The position numbers were made by a program, and so were the translations under genes. The notes beneath the pieces were generated by a model, which made no database searches, was not told the origin of the DNA, and saw only the letters and a list, made by a program, of their open reading frames with translations. Below, one piece after another: positions 1 through 5,988 of a stretch of DNA of 15,126 bases. Position 1 is the stretch's first letter, and the number at the start of each line of letters is the position of its first letter. This DNA comes from JAAEEP01 sp035529155. Lineage in GTDB: Archaea > Thermoplasmatota > Thermoplasmata > Methanomassiliicoccales > JAAEEP01. The DNA is taken from contig DATKXF010000139.1 of NCBI GenBank assembly GCA_035529155.1, positions 1 to 15,126 of the forward strand, written 5' to 3'.

Positions 1-297
1 CATTCACTTGCCAAGAAGATGCTCCGTGACTTCGGTGGCATAGTATCCTTCAACGTCAAGGGCAGCAGGAAGGACGCCGAGAAGGTCCTCAGATCGTTCG
101 AGCTGTTCGCCATGGCGACCTCCCTGGGTGGCGTAGAGAGCCTGGCCAGCATGCCCCTGAACTCATCCCACCACGCACTATCACCCGAAGACAGAGCCCG
201 GATGGGGATCAGAGACCAGCTCATCAGGTTATCGGTAGGGATAGAGGACATCGAGGATCTCAAGGAGGACATGGACCGGGCTCTCAACAGATTCTGA
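1..297 (+). CDS. Cys/Met metabolism PLP-dependent enzyme, C-terminal fragment (5' end outside window)
   Basis: The frame is open from base 1 with no start, so this is the last 98 residues of a longer protein. The segment with GGVESLASMP, followed by a His-rich stretch and LSPEDRARMGIRDQLIRLSVG (written in two parts: LSPEDRARMG, then IRDQLIRLSVG), matches the C-terminal domain of the family containing cystathionine gamma-synthase, cystathionine gamma-lyase, methionine gamma-lyase and O-acylhomoserine sulfhydrylase. The Arg of the LIRLSVG motif is the residue that binds the substrate alpha-carboxylate in this family. The catalytic lysine region lies outside the window, and the C-terminal part does not separate the activities, so only the family is assigned. 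It is a pyridoxal-phosphate enzyme of sulfur amino-acid metabolism, expected in the cytosol. It ends 71 bases before hisS on the same strand, but hisS has its own promoter-like box. Confidence 0.88.
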   Translation, partial: HSLAKKMLRDFGGIVSFNVKGSRKDAEKVLRSFELFAMATSLGGVESLASMPLNSSHHALSPEDRARMGIRDQLIRLSVGIEDIEDLKEDMDRALNRF

Positions 298-337
298 GAA
301 CCAATCCATTCCCTTTGGGGCAAGGGACTCCAGAAAC

Positions 338-348
338 CCTTAATATCG
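338..348 (+). promoter_or_regulatory. Archaeal TATA-type promoter for hisS
   Basis: CCCTTAATATC, preceded by an A-rich BRE-like AGAAA, is centred about 26 nt upstream of the ATG at 369. That spacing places the transcription start at or next to the start codon, implying a leaderless mRNA. No Shine-Dalgarno sequence precedes the ATG, which agrees. Confidence 0.6.
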
Positions 349-368
349 ATATTTACATTGCTCAGGAT

Positions 369-1613
369 ATGATTCAGAGGCCCAGGGGGACCAGGGATTT
401 CGGTCCCGAGGAGATGGAGAAGAGGCGATGGCTCGAAGGCGTAATGCGCTCAACCGCCCGAGGTTTCGGCTTTGGGGAGGTCGCCACACCCACTTTCGAG
501 CATACCGAGCTCTTCGCACTGAAATCTGGGCCGAACATCGTGGATGAGATATATGCCTTTCAGGACAAGGGCGGAAGGGACATCTCCCTTCGGCCAGAGC
601 TTACAGCCCCGGTCATCAGGTTCTTCGTGAACGATCTGAGCAACACTCCCAGGCCGTTGAAAGTATTCTACATGGGTCCCTGCTTTCGCTATGAGAGGCC
701 CCAGAGCGGCCGGTACCGTGAATTTCACCAGTTCGGTGTCGAGTTAATAGGCACCAAGACGCCTGAGTCCGACGCGGAAGTAATAGGGCTTGCCGCCCGC
801 ATAATGGAAGCCATTGGCTTGAAGGAATTCACCATCAGGATAGGACATATAGGGATCCTGAGGAAGATGCTGAGCGATGCGGGTCTTGACCCGGAGTCAT
901 CAGCCGCGGTGCTACAGAAGCTGGACAAGAAGTTGTACGAAGAGGCCCGACCTATGATGCAGGCGGTGGGGATGGAAGATGATCAGATAGGGAGCATCTT
1001 CGATCTCACGGAGGTCTGCGGAGAGGTTTCAGTGCTCGACGAGATGGAGGGCGAGGCCATCGATCATCTTAAGGGAGTCTTGGATGTCTTAAGCAGCTAT
1101 GGGCTAGAAAATGTCCAGGTCGACCTGGGTGTGGTTCGGGGTCTGGATTACTACACCGGAATAGTCTTCGAGGTCGAAGCGCCCAGCCTTGGGGCTGAGA
1201 AGCAGGTGTGTGGCGGAGGCTCGTACTCACTATCCGAGCTCTTCGGAGGGGAGAGGGTGTTCTCCACCGGCTTCGCTATCGGTTTCGACAGGGTCTTGCT
1301 GGCGCTCGAGAACGAGGGTTTGGAAATTAAGTTCGAGGGCTTGGACGCATTTGTGATTCCGGTCAAAGACGCGCAAAGGATCAAGGCCTTCGAGATCGTC
1401 TCGATGCTCCGAAGATCTGGCGTGAGGGCCGATGTGGACCTTATGAGAAGGAGCTTGGGAAAGAACTTCAAGTACGCGGATTCGGTGGGTGCCAAGTATG
1501 CCGTTATCGTGGGCGAGAAGGAGTTGGATCAGGATTCGGTAACGGTCAGGGACATGGGGTCCGGAGAGCAGAAGTTGGTGAGCCTTCAAGCTCTCGCAGA
1601 GTTCTTCATATGA
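369..1613 (+). CDS. hisS: Histidyl-tRNA synthetase
   Basis: This is a class II aminoacyl-tRNA synthetase that charges tRNA-His with histidine using ATP. The 414 residues fit the family. Visible landmarks are the N-terminal RPRGTRDF, SLRPELTAP (about 73-81), motif 2 FRYERPQSGRYREFHQ (106-121) with its ATP-contacting Arg, the histidine-specific motif RGLDYYTG (257-264), and motif 3 GFAIGFDR (301-308). The last 90 or so residues form the anticodon-binding domain. A TTG 54 bases upstream is in frame, but the ATG at 369 gives the canonical MIQRPRGTRDF start and sits at leaderless distance from a TATA box. The stop codon directly abuts the stop of the convergent RNase HI gene. Confidence 0.97.
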   Translation: MIQRPRGTRDFGPEEMEKRRWLEGVMRSTARGFGFGEVATPTFEHTELFALKSGPNIVDEIYAFQDKGGRDISLRPELTAPVIRFFVNDLSNTPRPLKVFYMGPCFRYERPQSGRYREFHQFGVELIGTKTPESDAEVIGLAARIMEAIGLKEFTIRIGHIGILRKMLSDAGLDPESSAAVLQKLDKKLYEEARPMMQAVGMEDDQIGSIFDLTEVCGEVSVLDEMEGEAIDHLKGVLDVLSSYGLENVQVDLGVVRGLDYYTGIVFEVEAPSLGAEKQVCGGGSYSLSELFGGERVFSTGFAIGFDRVLLALENEGLEIKFEGLDAFVIPVKDAQRIKAFEIVSMLRRSGVRADVDLMRRSLGKNFKYADSVGAKYAVIVGEKELDQDSVTVRDMGSGEQKLVSLQALAEFFI

Positions 1614-2084
1614 TCAGTTCTTCTTGATTTTCTTCAATAATTCGTGATCGTCGAGTTCCTGGTTAAGCGAAGCGTCCGCCCGAGAGATCATGGGTTCATC
1701 CCTCTTGACATGTGTGAAGGTGACCTTCTTGAAATCACTTATCCTCTTCGTCACCTCGTCGTAGTATGGCTTCAGATTCCTTGCCTTGACCCGGTATTCC
1801 CTTCTTATCTGCTTGATCACGAGCTCACTGTCCATGATCACCTCGACCTCAAGAGCCCCAAGATTCCAAGCCTCCTCAAGCCCAGCTAGTAGGCCAGAGT
1901 ATTCCGCCTCGTTGTTGGTGGAGAACCCGATGTATCTCGAATTCTCCTTGATTATCCTCCCTTCATCAGTGCAGATTATGAATGCAAAGGCCGCATCACC
2001 CGGATTGCCTCTCGCACCCCCATCGCTGTAGAGCTTGACCCTGATCTGAATTCCCCCGATATCAATATGCAGAAGCGCGATCAA
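1614..2084 (-). CDS. rnhA: Ribonuclease HI
   Basis: This enzyme hydrolyses the RNA strand of RNA-DNA hybrids (R-loops, replication primers) by two-metal catalysis. In a 156-residue reading all four carboxylates are visible: D21 in YSDGGARGNPG, E61 in TNNEAEY, D85 in IMDSELV and D137 in ISRADASLN. The basic C-terminal tail LLKKIKKN is extra. The start is uncertain. The frame opens at a TTG (2084) 24 bases after the panD stop, giving about 14 residues before the conserved core. A GGGGGA Shine-Dalgarno-like run within those codons points to a shorter protein starting on a rare ATT/ATC codon near IRVKLYSDGG. It is probably co-transcribed with panD and converges end-to-end with hisS. Confidence 0.9.
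   Translation of the reverse strand: MIALLHIDIGGIQIRVKLYSDGGARGNPGDAAFAFIICTDEGRIIKENSRYIGFSTNNEAEYSGLLAGLEEAWNLGALEVEVIMDSELVIKQIRREYRVKARNLKPYYDEVTKRISDFKKVTFTHVKRDEPMISRADASLNQELDDHELLKKIKKN
1617..1636 (+). terminator. Possible T-rich terminator of hisS inside the 3' end of the RNase HI gene
   Basis: The plus strand directly after hisS carries GTTCTTCTTGATTTTCTTCA, an oligo-T/pyrimidine tract of the kind archaeal RNA polymerase terminates on. On the other strand the same bases encode the lysine-rich tail (KKIKKN) of RNase HI. There is no stem-loop. The call rests only on composition and position. Confidence 0.3.
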
Positions 2085-2107
2085 GGCACATCAGAATTCC
2101 GACGGCA

Positions 2108-2449
2108 TCAAAGCTTCCTGACGAAGTGGTTGTATTCATCGACGAGTATCACCTTGGGCTCGATGGGATGGTCTGTAATCTCGAACCCCATAATTATGAT
2201 CTCATCTCCCACATCCACCAGTCTGGCCGCGGCGCCGTTGACTCCGATGATCCCTGAGCCAGCCTTCCCCTCGACGACATATGTCTCGAATCTGCTGCCG
2301 TTATTGAGATCCGAGACCAGAACCCTCTCTCCTGGCCAAATGTCCACCTTCTCGAGCAGAGCTGAGTCTATTGTAATGCTCCCCACGTAATCGAGATCGG
2401 CCTCGGTGACCTTTGCCCTGTGGATCTTTGCCCTAAGGAGGCTCCGCAT
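2108..2449 (-). CDS. panD: Aspartate 1-decarboxylase precursor (pyruvoyl-dependent PanD)
   Basis: PanD decarboxylates L-aspartate to beta-alanine, the precursor of the pantothenate moiety of coenzyme A. The 113-residue protein begins MRSLLRAKIHRAKVTEADLDYVGS. The G23-S24 bond is the self-cleavage site that turns Ser24 into the pyruvoyl group. K8, R53 and Y57 (RFETY) and N71 (NGAAARL) match the catalytic and substrate-binding residues K9, R54, Y58 and N72 of the E. coli enzyme. An in-frame TTG at 2470 would add seven residues, but the ATG at 2449 lies about 25 nt from a TATA box and matches the family start. This is the bacterial type; many archaea instead use a PLP-dependent (MfnA-type) decarboxylase, so transfer from bacteria is plausible. 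Confidence 0.95.
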   Translation of the reverse strand: MRSLLRAKIHRAKVTEADLDYVGSITIDSALLEKVDIWPGERVLVSDLNNGSRFETYVVEGKAGSGIIGVNGAAARLVDVGDEIIIMGFEITDHPIEPKVILVDEYNHFVRKL

Positions 2450-2470
2450 GATATGTCCAATGAAATTCAA

Positions 2471-2478
2471 TATTTAAG
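2471..2478 (-). promoter_or_regulatory. Archaeal TATA box for panD-rnhA
   Basis: Read on the minus strand the box is CTTAAATA, preceded by AAAAT. It is centred about 25 nt upstream of the panD ATG at 2449, which predicts a leaderless transcript and supports that start over the upstream TTG. Confidence 0.65.
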
Positions 2479-2581
2479 ATTTTCTGGCGGTACCATTTAT
2501 CATTAAAGCATGGGACACACCATTCGAAACCCCAACATCGATATGAAACTCAAACCTGGAGATTCTTGATATTTTTCGTTC

Positions 2582-2598
2582 AATTCTTGCTAAGAATT
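2582..2598. repeat. 17-bp palindrome, possible operator
   Basis: AATTCTT-GCT-AAGAATT is a perfect 7-bp inverted repeat with a 3-base centre. It lies in the gap between divergent panD and the importer operon, upstream of the TGTTAC/GTAACAC cluster. A dimeric repressor site is possible. It is AT-rich, so a chance palindrome is not excluded. Confidence 0.4.
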
Positions 2599-2625
2599 AT
2601 GCGAATTGTTTAAGAAGGGTAGCAC

Positions 2626-2666
2626 TGTTACTCCTTTGGTAACACAAAATTGTATGATAGTGTTAC
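2626..2666 (+). promoter_or_regulatory. Three-part TGTTAC / GTAACAC / GTGTTAC inverted-repeat cluster upstream of the ABC importer
   Basis: TGTTAC (2626-2631) is complementary to GTAACA (2639-2644). The overlapping GTAACAC (2639-2645) is in turn complementary to GTGTTAC (2660-2666), a perfect 7-bp match with 14 bases between. The middle copy could therefore pair with either flank. As DNA this resembles clustered half-sites for a dimeric, possibly metal-responsive repressor. As RNA it would allow two mutually exclusive hairpins. It ends 47 bases before the ATG of the binding-protein gene. The promoter of that gene is unclear: AATTAAAT (2668-2675) and TTGTTTAAG (2606-2614) are both candidates. 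Confidence 0.5.
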
Positions 2667-2712
2667 GAATTAAATCGGAATAGGGGGTAATGGAATAGCA
2701 AGCAAACGAGCG

Positions 2713-3615
2713 ATGGCTGCATTCGCCGTCATCATAGTAGTTGTGATGGCGGGCATATTGGGCGGCTTCATCATTATGAACAATAGCGCTGACGATGAAA
2801 CTGGAACCACTCTAGAGATAACCGATTGGAGAGGTGATAATGTCACCATCCCCAAGTACCCCCAACGGATAGTTTCCCTTGGAGGTTCTTTCACTGAGGT
2901 TCTCTTCTCTATAGGAGCCCAGGATCAGATAGTCGGGGTCGACAAGTACAGTGATTATCCTCCAGCGGTTCTGGAGAAGACCAATGTAGGGAGCGGTTAC
3001 ACCCTCAACCAGGAGGCGGTAATGGCTCTGGATCCAGATTGCGTGATATGCTGGGGATATCAGACTGACACCATAGAGACCCTCGAGGGTCTTGGAGTGC
3101 CGGTTCTCGTGTACTATCCCGGAAATGTCGAGGAGATTCTCTGGACCATCGAGTCCTTGGGGAATGTAACCGGTAGAGTGAAGGCGGCCCAAGATCTCGT
3201 TTCAGGGATGGAGCAGATCATAGATGGTATTTCAAGTGCCCTCTCCAACCTCACGGACGAGGGCAAGCCCAAGGTGTACTTCGAGCTCAAAACAGGAAAG
3301 TCCGTTGGTCCTGGAACCATTACCAACGACCTCATCGAGATGGCTGGCGGCATCAACATCTACGGTGACGCCACGACCAAGTACCCGCAGCCAAGCAGCG
3401 AGTACATCATAGATATGAACCCAGACATCATCGTGATTGAGGATCAGAGCCCCAAGACAAACCAGGACATCACCTCCCTGGAGGGTTGGGACGCCATCGA
3501 CGCCGTGAAGAACAACCAGATCTACAGGATCGATCAGAATCTCATCACGGTAACTCCAAGGCTGGTTGAGGGCCTTCAGTCTTTCGCCCACTGGTTCCAT
3601 CTTGACCTAGTTTAG
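2713..3615 (+). CDS. Substrate-binding protein of a cobalamin/haem/siderophore-type ABC importer (BtuF/FecB family)
   Basis: This protein captures a corrinoid or iron chelate outside the cell and delivers it to the FecCD permease encoded next. The 300 residues comprise a membrane segment at about 3-21 (AVIIVVVMAGILGGFIIM) and then a periplasmic-binding domain (51-300). The domain starts QRIVSLGGSFTEVLFSIG and contains VGVDKYSDYPP, VMALDPDCVICWG and the C-terminal GLQSFAHWFH. The SDYPP segment recalls cobalamin-binding BtuF, but the substrate cannot be fixed from sequence. No lipobox cysteine follows the hydrophobic segment, so anchoring by the uncleaved N-terminal helix is likely. The start is uncertain. 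The frame stays open upstream to 2674 and codes for SKR just before the ATG, with a GGGGGT motif at 2683-2688, so translation may begin at a non-AUG codon near 2695. Confidence 0.87.
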   Translation: MAAFAVIIVVVMAGILGGFIIMNNSADDETGTTLEITDWRGDNVTIPKYPQRIVSLGGSFTEVLFSIGAQDQIVGVDKYSDYPPAVLEKTNVGSGYTLNQEAVMALDPDCVICWGYQTDTIETLEGLGVPVLVYYPGNVEEILWTIESLGNVTGRVKAAQDLVSGMEQIIDGISSALSNLTDEGKPKVYFELKTGKSVGPGTITNDLIEMAGGINIYGDATTKYPQPSSEYIIDMNPDIIVIEDQSPKTNQDITSLEGWDAIDAVKNNQIYRIDQNLITVTPRLVEGLQSFAHWFHLDLV

Positions 3616-3628
3616 GATGTGATAAACC

Positions 3629-3651
3629 ACTTTTCTTTTTCCATTTTCCAT
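3629..3651 (+). terminator. T-rich tract between binding protein and permease genes
   Basis: A run reading CACTTTTCTTTTTCCATTTT and continuing CCA follows the binding-protein stop by about 14 bases. Pyrimidine-rich tracts like this serve as archaeal terminators. The tract suggests partial termination, so the binding protein may be made in excess over the permease and ATPase, which is common for ABC importers. Confidence 0.4.
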
Positions 3652-3694
3652 TAATAGGAGGAATCCTTTCACCGGACCCAAGAGGCAAGGACAA

Positions 3695-4735
3695 ATGGAA
3701 GAGCCCGATCTTACCGCACTGTACTCGGACAAGCTGTCGAGATGGACGCTAATTCTGGTCCTTCTAGTCCTGGCGTTTTTCATCTCCATCATCATCACGA
3801 TATCCATAGGTATGGTCAACATCCCCTTCAGTGAGGTAATCGAAATACTTCTAGGAGGGGAGGGAGCGGGAAACAACAGAACCATCATAATTGACATCAG
3901 ACTGCCCAGGATCTTAATGGCAGGCCTGGTGGGAGCCGCCCTTGCATTGGCTGGAGCGGCGATGCAAGGTCTTTTCAAGAACCCCATGGCTAGTCCTTAC
4001 ATCCTTGGTCTATCGTCAGGAGGAGCGTTCGGAGCTTCTCTCGCAATCGTGCTTGGGGTGAGCTTTGCCACCGGCGCTTTCGCGGTTCCGGCAATGGCCT
4101 TCGTTTTCTGCTTCCTCACCCTGTTCCTGGTCTACACTATCTCGAAGGTGAATGGACGCACGCCGGTGGAGACCCTTCTGCTCTCGGGCATAGCGGTAGG
4201 AGCGTTCTTCTCTGCACTGGTATCATTCATGAAGTACCTTTCCGGTGACCAGCTCGCTTCTATAGTCTTCTGGATGATGGGAGGCTTGTGGGGCGCCGAC
4301 TGGACCAAGGTCTTTGCGATAATACCTTTCATCTTGGCGGGAGTGGTCATGGTGTTCATCATTTCTAGGGATCTAAACACCATGATGATAGGGGAGGAAC
4401 ACGCGGTCAACCTCGGGGTGGATACTCAGAGGGTGACCATTGTCGTGCTGGTAGCCACATCCCTGATGACCGCGGCGGCGGTCTCCGTCAGCGGCATCAT
4501 CGGTTTCGTTGGTCTGATCGTCCCACATATCATGAGGATCTTTGTGGGACCGGATCACAGGATACTGCTCCCCGCAACGCTCATGGTGGGGGCAATCTTC
4601 ATGATGTATATGGACACTTTAGCAAGAACGATAATGGCTCCGGAGGAACTCCCCGTGGGCATAATAACCGCGCTAATGGGCGCACCTTTCTTCATCTACC
4701 TTTTGAGAAGGAGGCGGAGGTTGATGGGGTGGTGA
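3695..4735 (+). CDS. FecCD/BtuC-family ABC transporter permease
   Basis: This is the membrane channel of the importer and is expected to work as a homodimer of about ten-helix subunits. The 346 residues fit the family. Landmarks are IRLPRILMAGLVGAALALAG (69-88) followed by AMQGLFKNPMASPYILG, the cytoplasmic coupling region EEHAVNLGVD (234-243) that contacts the ATPase, and GIIGFVGLIVPHIMR (267-281). The C-terminus is strongly basic (RRRRRLMGW), as expected for an inside-facing tail. The ATG at 3695 has a weak GAGG motif 9 bases upstream; a stronger GGAGGA at 3657-3662 has no nearby start codon in this frame. The stop is one base before the ATG of the ATPase gene, implying translational coupling. 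Confidence 0.95.
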   Translation: MEEPDLTALYSDKLSRWTLILVLLVLAFFISIIITISIGMVNIPFSEVIEILLGGEGAGNNRTIIIDIRLPRILMAGLVGAALALAGAAMQGLFKNPMASPYILGLSSGGAFGASLAIVLGVSFATGAFAVPAMAFVFCFLTLFLVYTISKVNGRTPVETLLLSGIAVGAFFSALVSFMKYLSGDQLASIVFWMMGGLWGADWTKVFAIIPFILAGVVMVFIISRDLNTMMIGEEHAVNLGVDTQRVTIVVLVATSLMTAAAVSVSGIIGFVGLIVPHIMRIFVGPDHRILLPATLMVGAIFMMYMDTLARTIMAPEELPVGIITALMGAPFFIYLLRRRRRLMGW

Positions 4736-4736
4736 T
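4726..4736 (+). promoter_or_regulatory. Strong Shine-Dalgarno for the ABC ATPase, overlapping the permease stop
   Basis: GGGTGGTGAT immediately precedes the ATG at 4737 and contains GGTGAT, complementary to the conserved 3' end of archaeal 16S rRNA. It overlaps the permease TGA, so the ATPase is probably translated by ribosomes finishing the permease. Confidence 0.6.
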
Positions 4737-5534
4737 ATGAGACTCGAGGTGGACGGAATAAGTTTTGCCTACAACAGCCACGATGTGCTTTCCGATATCT
4801 CATTTCAGATGTGTGGGGGGCAGATGGTGGGCATCATCGGTCCCAACGGTTCGGGCAAGACCACCCTGCTCAAGTGCATCAACCGCGTCCTGAAGCCAAG
4901 ATTGGGCACCGTGCTTCTCGAGGGAAAGGACCTGAAGGAGCTATCGCGCAAGGAGATCGCACTCGAGATTGGTGTGGTCCCCCAGAACAACGAGATACGG
5001 TTCCCGTTCACGGTGATGGACGTGGTGATGATGGGTCGTTCTCCTGCTCTCCAGACCTTCCAGCGGGAGTCCAAGGAGGACCTGGAGATCGTGGAGAAGG
5101 CCATGCGAATGACCGATGTCCTCAGGCTCGCGGACAGGGAGATAGATCAGGTGAGCGGGGGGGAGCGACAGAGGGTCATCATCGCTCGGGCTTTGGCCCA
5201 GAGGCCCAAGGTCCTGCTTTTGGATGAACCCACCCTTCACCTGGACGTCAACCATCAGCTTGAGGTACTGGATCTGGTCCAAGACTTGGCTAAAAGTGAA
5301 GGACTCACCGTGATAATGGTCTCTCACGATCTCGACCTGGCGGCTAGGTACTGCGATCGGGTGATCATGCTCAGCGAGGGCTCCATCAGGGCAGCGGGTA
5401 AAGTGGAAAAAGTCCTCACGTCCGAGAATCTTGAGGCGGTGTTCAAGATACGAGCTTATGTGAAGTATGACGAAGAGATAGGCGCCCATAGGGTCAACAT
5501 CATCAGCGTCTCCAATAACGGCAAGGAACATTGA
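4737..5534 (+). CDS. ABC transporter ATP-binding protein (BtuD/FecE family)
   Basis: This cytosolic ATPase powers uptake through the FecCD permease. The 265 residues carry a full motif set: Walker A GPNGSGKT (35-42), Q-loop VPQ with Q83, signature VSGGERQR (139-146), Walker B VLLLDE (159-164), D-loop LHLD (167-170) and switch histidine H197 in VSHDLD. Nothing essential is missing, so the protein should be active. The ATG lies one base after the permease stop behind an excellent Shine-Dalgarno. The gene ends 26 bases before the TATA box of the next gene. Confidence 0.96.
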   Translation: MRLEVDGISFAYNSHDVLSDISFQMCGGQMVGIIGPNGSGKTTLLKCINRVLKPRLGTVLLEGKDLKELSRKEIALEIGVVPQNNEIRFPFTVMDVVMMGRSPALQTFQRESKEDLEIVEKAMRMTDVLRLADREIDQVSGGERQRVIIARALAQRPKVLLLDEPTLHLDVNHQLEVLDLVQDLAKSEGLTVIMVSHDLDLAARYCDRVIMLSEGSIRAAGKVEKVLTSENLEAVFKIRAYVKYDEEIGAHRVNIISVSNNGKEH

Positions 5535-5560
5535 AATACTTCCTCTAGTGGCATCAAGGA

Positions 5561-5567
5561 CTTATAT
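5561..5567 (+). promoter_or_regulatory. TATA box for the small six-Cys protein gene
   Basis: CTTATAT after GCATCAAGGA is centred about 22 nt upstream of the ATG at 5586, the leaderless distance seen elsewhere in this window. It suggests the small gene has its own promoter in addition to any readthrough from the importer genes. Confidence 0.55.
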
Positions 5568-5585
5568 CCAGTAGTTTATTTGACA

Positions 5586-5927
5586 ATGAGTGATAGCGTG
5601 ACATCCAAGGTCAGAGTCGACATGCCACTTTGCTCCCACGAGACCACGATCGAGGTTGAGGATTCAGGTGATGGCATTCTCCATGTAAGGATCGAAACCG
5701 CCTGCGAGGACGTGGCCCGATACTCGAAATTGATCAAGGAGCTCAGAATAGAGGATTACTCGGAGTTCAGGAACTCGAAGGTACTGGAGAAGGCAGCGGA
5801 AGCCTGTCTCACCCCCACTTGCCTTGTGCCTAGCGGTGTGTTCAACGCCTGCTGGCTCGAGACGGGAATGATATCCAGAAATCTTGTGAAGAAGATGGAT
5901 ACGCTGTGCATACGATTCGAAGTGTAA
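5586..5927 (+). CDS. Small six-cysteine protein of unknown function (DUF6951-like)
   Basis: The 113-residue soluble protein has no signal peptide or membrane segment. It has six cysteines, at positions 16, 40, 74, 79, 89 and 108; the segment CLTPTCLVPSGVFNAC (74-89) is the most striking. The pattern of an early Cys-His pair, a mid Cys in a TACEDV context and a late C-x4-C followed by VPSGVFNACWLE resembles small proteins found in methanogens and related archaea under DUF6951. I give that name from memory of the pattern, not from a search. Metal or cluster binding is an inference from the cysteines. In-frame TTG at 5580 is an alternative start, but the ATG fits the promoter spacing better. Its place beside a corrinoid/metal-chelate importer hints at a link with metal or cofactor handling. 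Confidence 0.8.
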   Translation: MSDSVTSKVRVDMPLCSHETTIEVEDSGDGILHVRIETACEDVARYSKLIKELRIEDYSEFRNSKVLEKAAEACLTPTCLVPSGVFNACWLETGMISRNLVKKMDTLCIRFEV

Positions 5928-5951
5928 GGGCCAGCCTTTCAAATCACGAGC

Positions 5952-5960
5952 CAATTTATT
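5952..5960 (+). promoter_or_regulatory. TATA-like element for the giant peptidase gene
   Basis: CAATTTATT is centred about 32 nt before the ATG at 5989, so a very short leader is predicted. It is a weaker match than the panD and hisS boxes. Confidence 0.4.
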
Positions 5961-5988
5961 TCTAGGCGGATTGTGTTCTATTGTAGCC

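Noticed and set aside
2652..2657. GTATGA, the half-site of the E. coli NikR operator
   Set aside because: The partner TCATAC is absent at the required spacing, so a match of six bases is taken as chance.
4941..5531. 196-codon minus-strand frame over the ABC ATPase gene
   Set aside because: It is antisense to a complete ATPase with all catalytic motifs; the His/Asp-rich translation is typical of a complementary-strand artefact.
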